Positions 11,591-21,876 of a DNA stretch of 64,000 nt are shown here, piece after piece. A program made the position numbers and the translations under genes. Under the pieces are notes generated by a model. It saw only the letters and a list, made by a program, of their open reading frames with translations, ran no database searches and was not told where the DNA came from. This DNA is from Amblyornis subalaris (taxonomy: Eukaryota > Chordata > Aves > Passeriformes > Ptilonorhynchidae), in assembly GCA_018881555.1 (NCBI GenBank), contig JACAXG010000326.1, forward strand, positions 62,001 through 126,000, written 5' to 3'. Position 1 is the first letter of the stretch. Each line of letters opens with the position of its first letter.

Positions 11591-13197
11591 GGTCTTCAAA
11601 AAAAGTAGAAATGTCCATGCAAACTGATGTTACAGCTATCAGGCCAAAGTGTTTGCCTTTTATACGTACCTCTTCTCTTGGATGGTATGCCGGGCTGAAC
11701 AAGAGGACATTAACTTGTTTTAGGAGGGATGTAACTGGTATATTTTGAACTGGGATGGGGGTATTAAACACCATTGATCTTGAAACCCTGGCTAATAAAT
11801 TAGGTACAACTGTTAGTGATTTGAGTACTATAGAGCAATCTTTAGAGTCCTCCTTATCCGCTTTAGGAAACACTCAGTGGTCCGCTTTAAATTTATTTTC
11901 TGAGACAGAAAAATATCAATATGCTAATCATGCATTACTGGCTGATGCTTCAGGAATTACTCAAAGTAATGTGTCTCTGGCACTAAGCTGTATCCAAGCT
12001 CAGTTATGACTACAAACTACCAGTGCTGTGATAATTAGAGAATGAGGAAATGGATTTTCACTTATTGAAATCTGAAAGGAAATTTGGGACAATGTAACTA
12101 AATTTGAGAGGGAATTTCAGTCCTGGTGGTCTTCAATCAAATTTTCCTATGACCCAGTTGCTAATAAGACCACAGCTTTTTTACAGACAATAAGCAATGC
12201 TTCAGTGTATACCTGTCCTAGTTCCAGCCAGGACAGGGTTAATTTCTTGCAGTAGCAGGGAGGGGGCGTGACTAGTACCCAGAGGTTATTCTATACCACC
12301 TCTCGTCATTGCTGGGGGTGGGGGGAAAAAGACTCTTCCTTCCGAGGGGTCAAGAAAACATGGTGGACATAGCGGTCCAGTATTGTTTATTGTTGGGGGT
12401 TTTCTGCGTAAATTGTTTCTTTTTCTTATACCTTTTGTTATTAATATTGTTGCTGTTACTGTTCGTTTTCTTATCTCATTGCGATTTCCAGTAAATTGTT
12501 CTTATCTCAACCCATGATTTTTGCCTTTTGTGCCTCAAATGGGAGGGGGGGCAGCGTGTGTTTTAGAGGGAGTACTAAATTTGAGAATACCATTCCTAAA
12601 CCACGACAATACCATATACCAAATCATTGCACTGGGACTGAATCATAACGAAACCATACTCTATCTGTTGCAACACTGCACATAGGCTTTCAAAAACAAT
12701 CGCACAGAGCAAACAATTGATGTAGATGCTTGTATGGTGAGAGAACGACAGGGATTTATATGTTAAAGTAAAACTTAGAAAGCCCAAAATATCTGTTTAA
12801 AGGCAGAACAAAGCATTTGTCACTTTGAAATGTACTCTGACGATGATCCTGGATCCGTCCAGGTATACATAGGACAAGGATGTGCATATTTAAGGACCCC
12901 TTGTGTTAACAGTAGATAGCACAAAGATCCAGCTTTATTCCCTACAAGAAACTGTGTTCCAGAACACACATGGCAACTTTGTGTTATATGACACTTTGTC
13001 TCCAACGCCTAATGTAATGGACATTACCCTGGTCAAAAAGCTGTTGGAACATCCTGATCTACACAAACTGGTAAAACCAGAAAATGGAAAGTCGGAAAAC
13101 ACTAATCACTGTCCCTCATGATGTGGAAAAAATACATCATGTCCTACAGCAAGTGAAAAGGGATGGAGAACATAACTAGTGGGACTTGTTTGGATGC
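11591..13197 (+). pseudogene. env: ERV-2 envelope transmembrane-subunit-like remnant, 5' part
   Basis: From 11755 an 84-codon open stretch reads GVLNTIDLETLANKLGTTV, then Leu/Ser-rich heptad-like sequence ending in SCIQAQL. It looks like the helical ectodomain of a retroviral TM protein. Homology-like coding continues through stops, with Asn-glycosylation-type sites (NVT, NKT, NAS) up to 12210, where a solo LTR intervenes. It resumes at 12609 and ends in a WDLFG segment at about 13181-13194 that ERV-3 splits from the membrane anchor at 21710. The order fits TM ectodomain then anchor. The viral group is unresolved, and I see no surface subunit upstream because LTR-C abuts at 11590. Confidence 0.55.
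12209..12613 (+). repeat. Solo LTR-E (12214-12608) with ATACC duplications
   Basis: A 395-bp LTR from TGTCCTAGTTCC to AAACCACGACA. The 5-bp duplication ATACC lies at 12209-12213 and 12609-12613. It matches the ERVL-3 5' LTR at 39834-40302 in start, TATTGTTTATTG core, CAGTAAATTGTTC poly(A) region and ACCATTCCTAAACC end. It was inserted into the ERV-2 env remnant. Confidence 0.9.
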
Positions 13198-13720
13198 TGT
13201 TGGGAGGAAACGGTTAAAAGCAGAAGAATAGGGAGGAGGATGGTAGATTCACTCAAGTCACCTTGCAGCTGGGAATGCCAAGGCCTGGAGAATAAGTGTG
13301 GGAAACCCCATATATTATGTCTACTACTGTTTATCCTCAGTCTGTTTTGAGAAGTAGAATCTCTGTGTAGAGATAGCGTAGGTGTTTGGAGAGAGTTGGA
13401 GGCCCTCTCACAGACATGCTTGAGCTCCCTGTCTTGGTAGAGGGAAGATCAAAGCTCAGAGATCATAAAAAGCACAGAGAAGATGACAGCATGGTGGTAA
13501 ACTACACGTGCGCAGGCCCTTGGTAAATGAGTGCAAATAGCAGCCCCACCGCCCGCTAGGAAGGACTGAGCCTGACAATGCTGTGTTCCCACTTGTGTAT
13601 TTCTGCCCAGGTGTTGCTTCAGGATCCTCCGGTTAGTGAGGTAACTAAATAAATTTGCTCCTTGCATTTCAGCCATTGTTTTGTGGTTGTTCTGGCCACC
13701 TGCCTGTGTTGACTCACACA
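13198..13720 (+). repeat. ERV-3 5' LTR (523 bp)
   Basis: TGTTGGGAGGAAACGG to GACTCACACA. It contains AAATAAATT (poly(A) signal, about 13646) and a TTGTTTTGTGGTTGTTCTGG G/T-rich downstream element. A direct repeat of it lies at 21187-21709. Antisense ORFs over it (about 13449-13883) recur at the 3' LTR only because the DNA repeats. Confidence 0.95.
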
Positions 13721-13722
13721 TT

Positions 13723-13741
13723 TGGCATAGTTGACAGGATC
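13723..13741 (+). promoter_or_regulatory. ERV-3 primer-binding site, tRNA-Ser-like
   Basis: TGGCATAGTTGACAGGATC starts two bases after the LTR's terminal CA. It matches the complement of the tRNA-Ser(AGA/TGA) 3' end at 15 of 19 positions as I recall it. Three of the four differences are transitions of the kind expected from decay of a CpG-rich primer site. This would be where host tRNA primed minus-strand synthesis. Confidence 0.6.
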
Positions 13742-13864
13742 CAGGAACAACCATGCCATGGCTAAGGAAAAAGTCAGGGACTGGGGAGGCCGTGATGATG
13801 ACTCTGCATTTAGGGATGGCCAAGCCCTGAGTGCTGGACCCCTGTGGCCACTTTCCTAAAGACA

Positions 13865-15151
13865 ATGGCTCCGCTGGAGGCATGGCCTGAAATAGATGAT
13901 GGGACAGTGGTTACTCCAAAAACAATTTAATCAGATGTGCGTGGATTACCATGGAAAGCCGCGTGGAAGTCTGCAAGCAAGTTAGTGGGGAGATTGGGAC
14001 CATTGTTAGTTACTTGTCTTAGAGCTCTCGAACATGAGATTATAGCCTTATGGAGACAAGTGAGAGAGTTGAAAGAGGAAATCGAGGCTCTAAAGGATGC
14101 AAAGTAATTTGCACGAGAAGCATTTACTGCTCAAAAGGAGTGGTGCTGTGAGCAGCAATGCACTATGGAATGGCTGGTGGAGCGCATTGCTAACAAACGA
14201 AGGCAAAGATATGGGAAAAGTAAGGTCTCAACTTCTCAAGTTTGTGCTCTTATTAAGAACCCATCATGGGATCCCAAGGAATTGGATGGAAATATTTGGA
14301 CAGGGTCCTCAGACTCTGAGATTGAATTTGAGCCAGACTCGTCAGATAAGGAGGTGGTAGAAGCACGACCCCTTGTACAAATGGAGGAGCAGCAGGATCA
14401 GACGGACGGAGGGGTACAGGTCACATGGACCGCTACCCCAAAAGAGTTATGGGAATTTTTAGAGACCTATTGGCAGAAGAGCAGGGAGAGAACACTGGCA
14501 TGGATTTTATGAGCTTGGGATGGTGGTGCTGCATCTGTTCACTTATTAGTGGATAAAAAAGATCTATTAACGCCTATAGCCACTGATAATAAACAACAGG
14601 GGTATGCTCAACTACAAAATATCAGGGGTCCTGATGGACGGGATATCGTTGCGCCTACATTGTATCAATGGCTGTGTGCAGCGGTTTTAACAGCACATGC
14701 AGATACTCCTGAGTTAGTGTCGTCCCTCAGAAACTGGTGCAAAATGGAAGAAGGTATTGGTTTACTGTGGCAGATGGGGGTGGTTCAGTCCCTGACCACA
14801 GGATCTAATACTGATGAAGTAGCAGTAATGGGAAGTATTAAAACACAGTTTGTGAAAGGAGCACCTGATGAATTGAAACCCCTGATTGTATCAACAGTCA
14901 TGAATGCTACTGGTAACTTAAGTGCCTTAACAAATGCCTTGATGGATACTGAGGTTATGGTCTCAGAGCCAGCTGTGTGGGTAGTGAGAAAGAATAAGCC
15001 CACAAAGCTGAAGAGTCACCTCATGGGTGACAAGAAAACAAATGCGGAACGATCTTGTGCAAGCTGGTGTTCCACAGTCAGAAATAGATGGAATTACAAC
15101 ATAAGAAATGTTTCGTCATTGGCAAAAGTTAGCACCTATGAAAAGAAATAA
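13865..15151 (+). pseudogene. gag: ERV-3 gag
   Basis: A single frame from ATG at 13865 (MAPLEAWPEIDDGT) to 15151, broken by stops near 13928, 14105 and 14510. Near the start, ALWRQVRELKEEIEALKDAK is a strong coiled-coil heptad run. The middle holds an acidic, Ser-rich linker (DSEIEFEPDSSDKE, about 14318). The C-terminal part (14549-15151) includes LYQWLCAAVLTAHADTPELV and GAPDELKPLIVS and looks like a capsid domain. No Cys-His box follows. Spacing to pro is about 50 bases. Product: particle core protein; non-functional because of the stops. Confidence 0.75.
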
Positions 15152-15200
15152 TCCCACAACCACCCCTCCTGCCACCTCAAAGCACTGCAACTCCTGACAA

Positions 15201-15533
15201 ATGTCTCCCCACATTGCCCCTGCTGCAGCCTCTCACTGGGAGGGGGACCAATGTCCCTGTGTTCCTCTCACTATAAAGTGGCATCTGGAGGAACTTTGCA
15301 TGTGTCTGGTGGATACAGGCGCAGAAGTTACCATATTACATGGTGATATTGCTCCTAATGAAGCTACTTCGCAGATCTGTGGCTTGGGAGACAGTTCCAC
15401 CCCCACCCAAGCAAAAGTTACATTAAGGATAGGAGATGCCACCCCATTTGTGACCAAGTTGTTGATTGCCCCAATTAAAGAATATATATCTTGGGCAATG
15501 GCGTGCTGGCAGGGCACACTGTTGAAACACTGA
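15201..15533 (+). pseudogene. pro: ERV-3 protease
   Basis: An open stretch of 110 codons with the retroviral aspartic protease signature LVDTGAEVTIL (about residues 36-46), so the catalytic DTG triplet is intact. A central PTQAKVTLRIGDATPFV segment follows (about residues 70-86). The usual C-terminal GRD-type motif is not recognisable; a stop falls at 15531-15533. Nucleotides continue as pol-like sequence into RT. The length is close to a normal retroviral protease (about 100-120 residues). Confidence 0.8.
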
Positions 15534-15592
15534 ATGATCGCTTTGGTTTCGTGACTCCACAAGCGGCATTTGCCACTTGATCTATAACTGTT

Positions 15593-15944
15593 TTGTGTGG
15601 GGTCCTGAAGTGGGTTCCTGTTGCGCTGCCTTCATCTGCCAAGGTGGTAAATGTAAAGCAGTATCACATTCCAGGGGGTGAAGAGGAAATTACTCAAATA
15701 ATTCAGGCACTCCAACGAGTGGAAATCCTTAGAGAAAACATGACTGCTTTTAACAATTCCATTTGGCCTGTTCGAAAATTGGATGGCACTTGGAGAGTGA
15801 CTGTTGATTACAGAAAATTGAATAAAGTCACCCCCCTACTTGCAGTTATGGTACCAGACATGGTTACCCTCATAGAAAAAATCAGTAAAAATCTACAGCC
15901 CTGGAAGGTGGTAATGGATCTTGCTAATGCTTTCTTTTCAATAG
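15593..15944 (+). pseudogene. pol: ERV-3 reverse transcriptase, N-terminal part
   Basis: RT fingers and palm start: NVKQYHIPGGEEEITQII, NNSIWPVRKLDGTWRVTVDYRKLNKVTP and VVMDLANAFFSI, the last containing the first catalytic Asp (motif A). The reading is open and well preserved until the LTR-D insertion at 15945. It resumes at 18027. Before the insertion, about 118 codons without a stop suggest less decay than in neighbouring ERVL elements. Confidence 0.85.
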
Positions 15945-18031
15945 TGTCATGGTTTGACCCTGGCTAGATGCCAGGCACCCACAAAAGCCACTCGCTCACT
16001 CCCCTCTGCAGCTGGACAGAGAAGAGAAAATTTAATGAAGGGTTCATGAGTTGAGATAAGGACCGGGAGAAAACACTCATCAATTACCATTAAGGAAAAA
16101 ACAGGCTTGACTTAGAGATATATGGTGAATTTATTACAAACAAAATCAGAGCAGGATAACGACAAGTAAAATAAGCCCTTAAAAAGACCTTCCCCCCACC
16201 ACTCCTCCCTCCTTCCCAGCTCTACCGCCTACCCGAGAGGTGCAAGGAGATAGGGAATGGGGGTTATGGTCAGTTCATCACACATTGTTTATCCCACTGC
16301 TCAGGGAGAGGAGTCATTCCCCTGCTGCACCGTGGGGTCCCTCCCATGGGAGACAGTTCTCCATGAACTTCTCTGACGTGGCTCCATCTCAGGACCAACA
16401 GCTCCCTGCAAACTGCTGCAACGTGAATCCATCCCACAGGCAAACAGTCCTCCCAAAACTGCTGCAGTGTGGGTCACTGCCACGGGGTACAGTCCTTCAA
16501 GGACACGTTGCTCCAGCCTGGGAGCACGGCCCCTCTCTACATGGGTCTCCCGCAGGATCATAGCCTCCTCTAGGCATCCACCCACTCCGGTGTGGCCTCC
16601 TCCATGGGCTGCAGGGGGACAGCCTGCTTCACCATGGTCCTCATCACAGCCAGCAGAGGAATCTTGGCTCCAGCACCTGAAGCACCTCCTCCCCCTCTGT
16701 CTTGGGGATGGTTCATATCCCATAATCATTTGTACCAAAAATTGTCACTGTTCCCTGCTCTTTCTCCCTTCCTGATTCGGGGGGTATCACAAGAAATGTA
16801 AGCTCAGCCAACACCCTGCGGGGGTGAGGGGGCTTGGGGGCAGGGCCGGGGGGTTGCCATTTCCTTTTCCAGTGAGGGACAGAGGCAGGAGCCGTGTGGT
16901 TTTAGCACGGTGAGCGCCACTGACCTGGGATCCTATTGCCCTGTAGATTTTTTTCCCTTTTTGGCACTGCGAGCAGAGCCTGCCTGCTCGCTCCCCTGCT
17001 CCTCTGTCACTCGGAGCTCAGAGTCAGCACGTATAGTGCTGAAACCTGGGACCGGGGCCACCTCCTGCCGAGCCCCTGCATGTCACGTGTTGCCACGGCT
17101 ACCCCTGTGTGTTGGCTCTGAGGCTCCGATCTGCTGCAGATTCTGCATGGCAAGCCTGGTCCTCTTTTCCCTGCTTCCCAGCCATTTGGGGAGTCCAGGG
17201 CCGCTGTGTGGGGTGCCACTGGGACTGGGGCTGTCCCCGTACAGGCCACCTCTCTGCACGGTAGCCTGACATTGCGACCTACTGCGGTCCATGAGTTTAC
17301 AAAAAGAAGCCGTCTCCCCTCCTTCCCTCTTGCCTGAGCCGCCATAGCATGTGAGAAGTCACCGCACTTGCGCCACAGCGCCCCCTGCAGCCGCAGGGGA
17401 ATCACTGTGCCTGCCCTGCCTCACCAGGCCTGCCAGTGCCCCCTGCCGGTTGTAGTCATAACTACACCAAAAAAGGGACATTGCTCAACAGGCGAGAAAA
17501 GGCTGTTATTGGGTTTTCTTTTTTCTTTATTTTTTGTTGTTGCTGTTTGTCTGTCTTGTTATATATCCTAGTAAAGAACTGTTATTCTTTTTCCTATCTC
17601 TTTGCCTGAAAGCCCCATAATTTCAAGGTTATAATAATTTGGAGGGAGGGGGTCATCTTTTCCATTCCAGGAAGGTTCCTGCCTTCCTTGGCAGACATCT
17701 GTCTTTTAAACCAAGACACCCTCCTTCTTCACTGACCTTGGTGTCTGCATGTTGTTCTCCTCATGTATTCTCACTCCTACTCTTCTCTGTCTGGAATTAA
17801 AACTGTGCAACAACTTTTGTTTTGATTTCTTCTTAAATAACAATGTTATCACAGAGGCATTGCCACCATTTCTAATTGGCCCAGCCTTGGCCAGCAGCAC
17901 GTCCATCTTTGGAGCCATCAGGGATTGGCTCTGCCGGACATGGTGGAAGCTTATAGCAGCTTGTCACAGAAGCCACCTCTGTGGGCCCCCCCGCTACCAA
18001 AAACCAGGCCATGCAAAACCAATACAAATAC
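15940..18031 (-). repeat. Antisense LTR-D (15945-18026) with AATAG/AATAC duplications
   Basis: An LTR of the type seen sense-strand at 37540-38603, here reversed: the plus strand begins with the complement of its ...AAACCATGACA end and finishes with the complement of its TGTATTGGTTTTGC start. Flanks AATAG (15940-15944) and AATAC (18027-18031) form a 5-bp duplication with one change. The gap is filled exactly by removal, restoring RT between motif A and the following strand. It is interrupted by LTR-B at 16698-17718. Confidence 0.9.
16693..17723 (+). repeat. Solo LTR-B (16698-17718) with CCCTC duplications
   Basis: A 1021-bp LTR from TGTCTTGGGGATGG to TTTAAACCAAGACA. CCCTC lies at 16693-16697 and 17719-17723. 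Its 3' half (GACATTGCTCAACAGGCGAG, GTTATATATCC, AGTAAAGAACTGTTATT, GGAGGGAGGGGGTCATC) is shared with 27637-28664 and 59684-60847. Inserted in LTR-D, it is the youngest member of this nest. Confidence 0.9.
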
Positions 18032-18567
18032 CCATTGCTTTAGAGAGTCAGGATGAGTCAGTCTTTATCTGTCAACAAAAGCAGTATACTTTTCAAGTAT
18101 TGCCTCAGGGTTCTAAACACAGACCCTCCATTTGCCACCAGATGGTGGCAGCTGATGTAGCACTGTGGTCGGGTGCTATCACTGTTCATCATTATATTGA
18201 TGATCCACCGATTATGGAGCAGTCACAACAAGAAATTGAGGTAGACGCTGAATCGCTGAAAGCCTGCTTACAAGACTGAGGCTGGGTAATTAATCCACAG
18301 AAAATACTGGGCCCTAGTACTACTGTGCAACTTTTGGGGATAGTTTGGCATGGGCAGCTTAGAGAAATACCGAAAACAGTACAGCAAACAGTCCAGCAAT
18401 TCCTTGTACCGACCACGGTGAAACAAACAACTGCAAATGTTCCTGGGACTTTTAAGGTACTGAAGAACATCTATTCCACACCTAACGGTACTGATGCACT
18501 CTCTGCAGAAATGGACTGGGAAGAAAGATATTTGGCAATGGACCAAACAACAACAAGAAGCCTTTGA
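18027..18567 (+). pseudogene. pol: ERV-3 reverse transcriptase, C-terminal part
   Basis: Continues directly after the LTR-D insertion. QYTFQVLPQGSKHRPSICHQ is the RT motif with LPQG, and YIDD is encoded at 18193-18204, so the polymerase site is intact. The thumb (INPQKILGPSTTVQLLGIVWHG) follows a stop near 18277. The frame shifts by about 18490, where the connection domain is open in another frame (18494-18952). That stretch contains EKQILAVVWAFQETE. Confidence 0.85.
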
Positions 18568-18959
18568 TGCCTGCAAGAATGCTTTGATTGAGCATGTCCA
18601 ATTGTACACTCCTAGGCAAGGAAATCCTTTTGAACTAGAAGTAACAATTCTAGATGACAGAGTCTTGTGGGGATTGTGGCAGACAGCTGGGCAAAAAAAT
18701 CAGAAAGAACCTATAGGATTTTGGTCTAAAGCGTTACAAGGCTCTGCTACACATTATGCCCTGATGGAAAAACAAATTCTAGCTGTAGTTTGGGCATTTC
18801 AAGAAACTGAAAAAATCACAGGCCAAGATAATGTGACTGTACACACACCCATCCCCATTCATGGGTGGGTAACTGATAATTCTGTCAGGGCTCATGCGGG
18901 GGTGGCCAAGGCAGCCACACATTGGAAATGGAAACATTATTTACAGCAATGATTTTTAC

Positions 18960-19560
18960 TGAGAAAACCACATGTAACCACTCCACATCCCGCCCTTCTG
19001 GGAACTGTATCCACCTTGAGGGAACCTTGTCCTCCCCGGAGATCTCCCCGCATCTCCTGTGGAGGAAGCGCCCCCTTAGGACAAGGTAACAGAAGAGCAC
19101 AGGAAAGATGCCTGGTTTACTGATGGGAGTGCAACATACATGGCCACTGGACAGAGACGATGGAGAGCAGTTGCATGTGCTCCAGTTCCAGGACTCATAC
19201 TATGGCAAACGGGTGTACAGGTATCTAGTCAGTGGGCTGAGTTGGTCGCAGCATCCCTTGCCATCTTGGAAGGGCAGGCACATTATTTATACACTGACAG
19301 TTGGGTTGTATACAAAAGCCTCACAATGTTGTTACCCCACTGGGCCCAGGAAGACTGGCATGTACAGAAATATCCTGTAATGGGGGCAGATATATGGCAA
19401 CAAATTTGGCAACATGTACAAGAACATCCCTTAAAAGTAAGACACGTCTCAGCCCATTAGAAGGATGACTCACTTGAGTCACAAAATAATAGGGAAGTAG
19501 ATGATATGAGTTCTGCTGAGGTACATGCACAAGCTATGGATGCAAATATAGCTTGTGGAC
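18960..19560 (+). pseudogene. pol: ERV-3 RNase H
   Basis: A WFTDGSATYMATG block near 19110-19145 carries the first catalytic Asp. QWAELVAASLAILEG (Glu) and HYLYTDSWVVYKSL (second Asp) follow, then VRHVSAH near 19440 (His and end of the active site), all within about 110 codons (19140-19460). A TAG stop follows the VSAH motif directly. The order of catalytic residues D-E-D-H is complete, though the flanking frames are broken. Confidence 0.8.
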
Positions 19561-20672
19561 ATCGAGCAGCTCATACTGCACGTGCCTGGGATATTGCCCA
19601 CAACCAAACCCCTTTGCCATTACATGTATATTAGACATTTGCACATAATTGCACTTACTATTTGCACACAGCTGCATTTAAGGGCATTATATAGGCCCTG
19701 GGGAAAAATAAAGCGGGGACAGTGGGCTCTGACTACCTGGCAGGTTGCTTGCCCCCATCAAGGGGGTGGCAATATGCATCTACTGCTGTGGATAGTCAGG
19801 GTTGCTCTTTGCTAAACCCACCAAATATACCAACCAACACAGCACGACTGAAGCATTACAACAACTCCATCATCAATACAGACCTCCTCACCAAATACAG
19901 AGTGACCAAGGAACACACTTCAGTGAACATAATGTTCAAGACTGGGCTCAAAGCCTGGAAATAGATTGGCTATTCCACATTGCCTAACAATCCCAAGATA
20001 ATGGACTGATTGAAAGAACGAATGGGATGTTGGAAGGAACAATTGAAAAAATTAACCAATACTAAAACTTTACAACAGTGGAGTTCACACCTTACTAAAG
20101 CAGTTTGTTAAACAACTGGAATATTCATAACCAAACGCCCTATAACTGCATCACGACACCTCCAGTACCAAACATGGTGAGAATTGATGTTCTTCCAGAT
20201 GGTGTCTCTCCCAAAATATTCACTACAGGCGAAATGGAATTGTTTGCACCAATGGATTATGTGCCAGGACCACAGCCTGTTAATCTAGATATAAAAATTC
20301 ATGTAATAACCCCTGACAATGCAGTATGGTTCCGTACTCCAACTTTACCCCTTATGCTACATCCTCTGTTAGTATCAGATTCTCGAGTTTTGTATTTCAG
20401 GTATCTTCAACAAATACCAGGGCTTTATCAGGGGGAAACAGCTTTGGAACTCTGTTATTGGTGCTGTGAACCCACCATCAAATTGAAGTTCGGTCTGAAA
20501 AAGCACAAACCAAACCTCTTAAAACTGTGTGGTCAATCACCCCATCTCAAGCTACCAGGCCTGGAGTAATTTTAGCTGAAGGAGCTGAGACAACAGCATA
20601 TGTATTACTGGAAGGAGATGACACTCCTATTTTCCTTCCTTATCACAGATTGGCTTGTCATGCTTTGTAGAC
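19500..20672 (+). pseudogene. pol: ERV-3 integrase
   Basis: Core motifs are scattered over frames. DYLAGCLPPSRGWQYASTAVDS lies near 19727. SDQGTHFSEHN at about 19900-19930 holds the second catalytic Asp, with Gln replacing the usual Asn. NGLIERTNGML at about 20002-20035 holds the catalytic Glu. A 154-codon open stretch (20105-20569) covers the region after the core. The C-terminal domain continues in another frame as PSQATRPGVILAEGAETTAY to about 20668. At least four breaks, so no active enzyme. Confidence 0.75.
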
Positions 20673-21170
20673 TTGTATGACATGCACATACTCTGGATAC
20701 ATTTTTGCAGGATTACTGTGTGAATAGTTGTGTGGTAACTTTTTTCCTTCTCCACGTAGCAAATATAGAGCACCTGGGGCATGCCGTCGCCTAAGGTTTA
20801 AATTGGACATCAAAGGCAATTGTTGCCCTGAATGTGGAAGCAACCACTACACCTGGGAACCTTGCCAAATCAGTTGCTGAGGAGCTACCTCCTGTCTCAA
20901 CACCACATACACTGTTCTGAGTTTGAAGGCATGTGCTGCCTCAACATGATGCTGCATCAGAAGAGGAACACTTGACATCGACAGGACTTCATACATCGAC
21001 TAGGGCAACCTATCAGTGGTGCCTTGCTAGCTGAGTGGTTTAATTCCCTGGAAGGACTGGGACATTTACCTTAGACCATTATATGTTTATTCCTTTTTTC
21101 CTATAGGCTCCATTAAGTGCCTCTGCAAATTACCGTTCTACACTTCCAGCCCCAGTGACAGTGGTCTCTT
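20673..21170 (+). other. ERV-3 region between integrase and purine tract, no gene assigned
   Basis: About 500 bases after integrase, where env would lie in an env-bearing virus. One frame holds a Cys/His-rich cluster (CCPECGSNHYTWEPC near 20821-20865) that resembles a metal-binding knuckle but is bounded by stops. I see no signal peptide, CX6CC or membrane anchor, so I do not call env. Confidence 0.5.
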
Positions 21171-21186
21171 GAGAGAGGGGGTGGGA
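21171..21186 (+). promoter_or_regulatory. ERV-3 polypurine tract
   Basis: GAGAGAGGGGGTGGGA directly before the 3' LTR's TGTTGGG. All bases but one are purines, as expected for the plus-strand primer. Confidence 0.8.
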
Positions 21187-21709
21187 TGTTGGGAGGAAAC
21201 GATTAAAAGCAGAAGAACAGGGAGGAGGATGGTAGATTCACTCAAGTCACCTTGCAGCTGGGAATGCCAAGGCCTGGAGAATAAGTGTGGGAAACCCCAT
21301 ATATTATGTCTACTACTGTTTATCCTCAGTCTGTTTTGAGAAGTAGAATCTCTGTGTAGAGATAGCGTAGGTGTTTGGAGAGAGTTGGAGGCCCTCTCAC
21401 AGACATGCTTGAGCTCCCTGTCTTGGTAGAGGGAAGATCAAAGCTCAGAGATCATAAAAAGCACAGAGAAGATGACAGCATGGTGGTAAACTACACGTGC
21501 ACAGGCCCTTGGTAAATGAGTGCAAACAGCAGCCCCACCGCCCGCTAGGAAGGACTGAGCCTGACAATGCTGTGTTCCCACTTGTGTGTCTCCGCCCAGG
21601 TGTTGCTTCGGGATCCTCTGGTTAGTGAGGTAATGAAATAAATTTACTCCTTGAATTTCAGCCGTTGTTTTGTGGTTGTTCTGGCCACCTGCCTGTGTCA
21701 ACTCACACG
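21187..21709 (+). repeat. ERV-3 3' LTR (523 bp)
   Basis: Same length as the 5' LTR. It ends ACTCACACG, the final CA changed to CG. Differences from the 5' copy are mainly transitions, and several fall at CpG positions, consistent with methylation-driven decay after insertion. Confidence 0.95.
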
Positions 21710-21876
21710 GATGGTCTCCAACCGCAATGGGCATTCTGGAGCTAATGTTACATCCTGTTGTTGTAATATTGTTATTAATCAGAATCTGGTTTTTATTAGT
21801 AATCATTGTATATATGTGTGGTACCTAATTCAACAAATAATGATACTAACCATTACAGAAGTATATAAATTGAAAT
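21710..21876 (+). pseudogene. env: ERV-2 envelope membrane anchor, 3' part
   Basis: Directly after the ERV-3 insertion one frame reads MGILELMLHPVVVILLLI, then WFLLVIIVYMC: a long hydrophobic anchor followed by a Cys-ended cytoplasmic start. Together with the WDLFG segment at about 13181-13194 it forms the usual retroviral membrane-proximal layout. A stop follows near 21838. The split by ERV-3 shows that ERV-2 is the older element. Confidence 0.6.

Larger units (their letters stand above)
13193..21714 (+). mobile_element. ERV-3: two-LTR provirus (13198-21709)
   Basis: A complete proviral frame: 5' LTR 13198-13720, primer-binding site, gag, pro, pol, purine tract, 3' LTR 21187-21709. The flanks GATGC (13193-13197) and GATGG (21710-21714) form a 5-bp duplication with one mismatch, and joining the flanks restores ERV-2 env. 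The two LTRs differ by roughly 17 of 523 bases (about 3%, counted by eye), so insertion is old but not ancient. No env of its own is evident between integrase and the purine tract. RT is split by the LTR-D/LTR-B nest. Gag has an N-terminal coiled coil and no zinc knuckle, and the primer looks like tRNA-Ser, together suggesting a class III/ERV-S-like retrovirus. Confidence 0.85.

Noticed and set aside
13449..13883. Minus-strand ORF repeated at 21438-21806 as a duplicated gene
   Set aside because: Both copies are the antisense of the ERV-3 LTRs; the duplication is explained by proviral structure.
20821..20865. CCPECGSNHYTWEPC cluster as a gag zinc knuckle or env CX6CC
   Set aside because: It is located after integrase, in a short frame between stops, with spacing unlike either motif.
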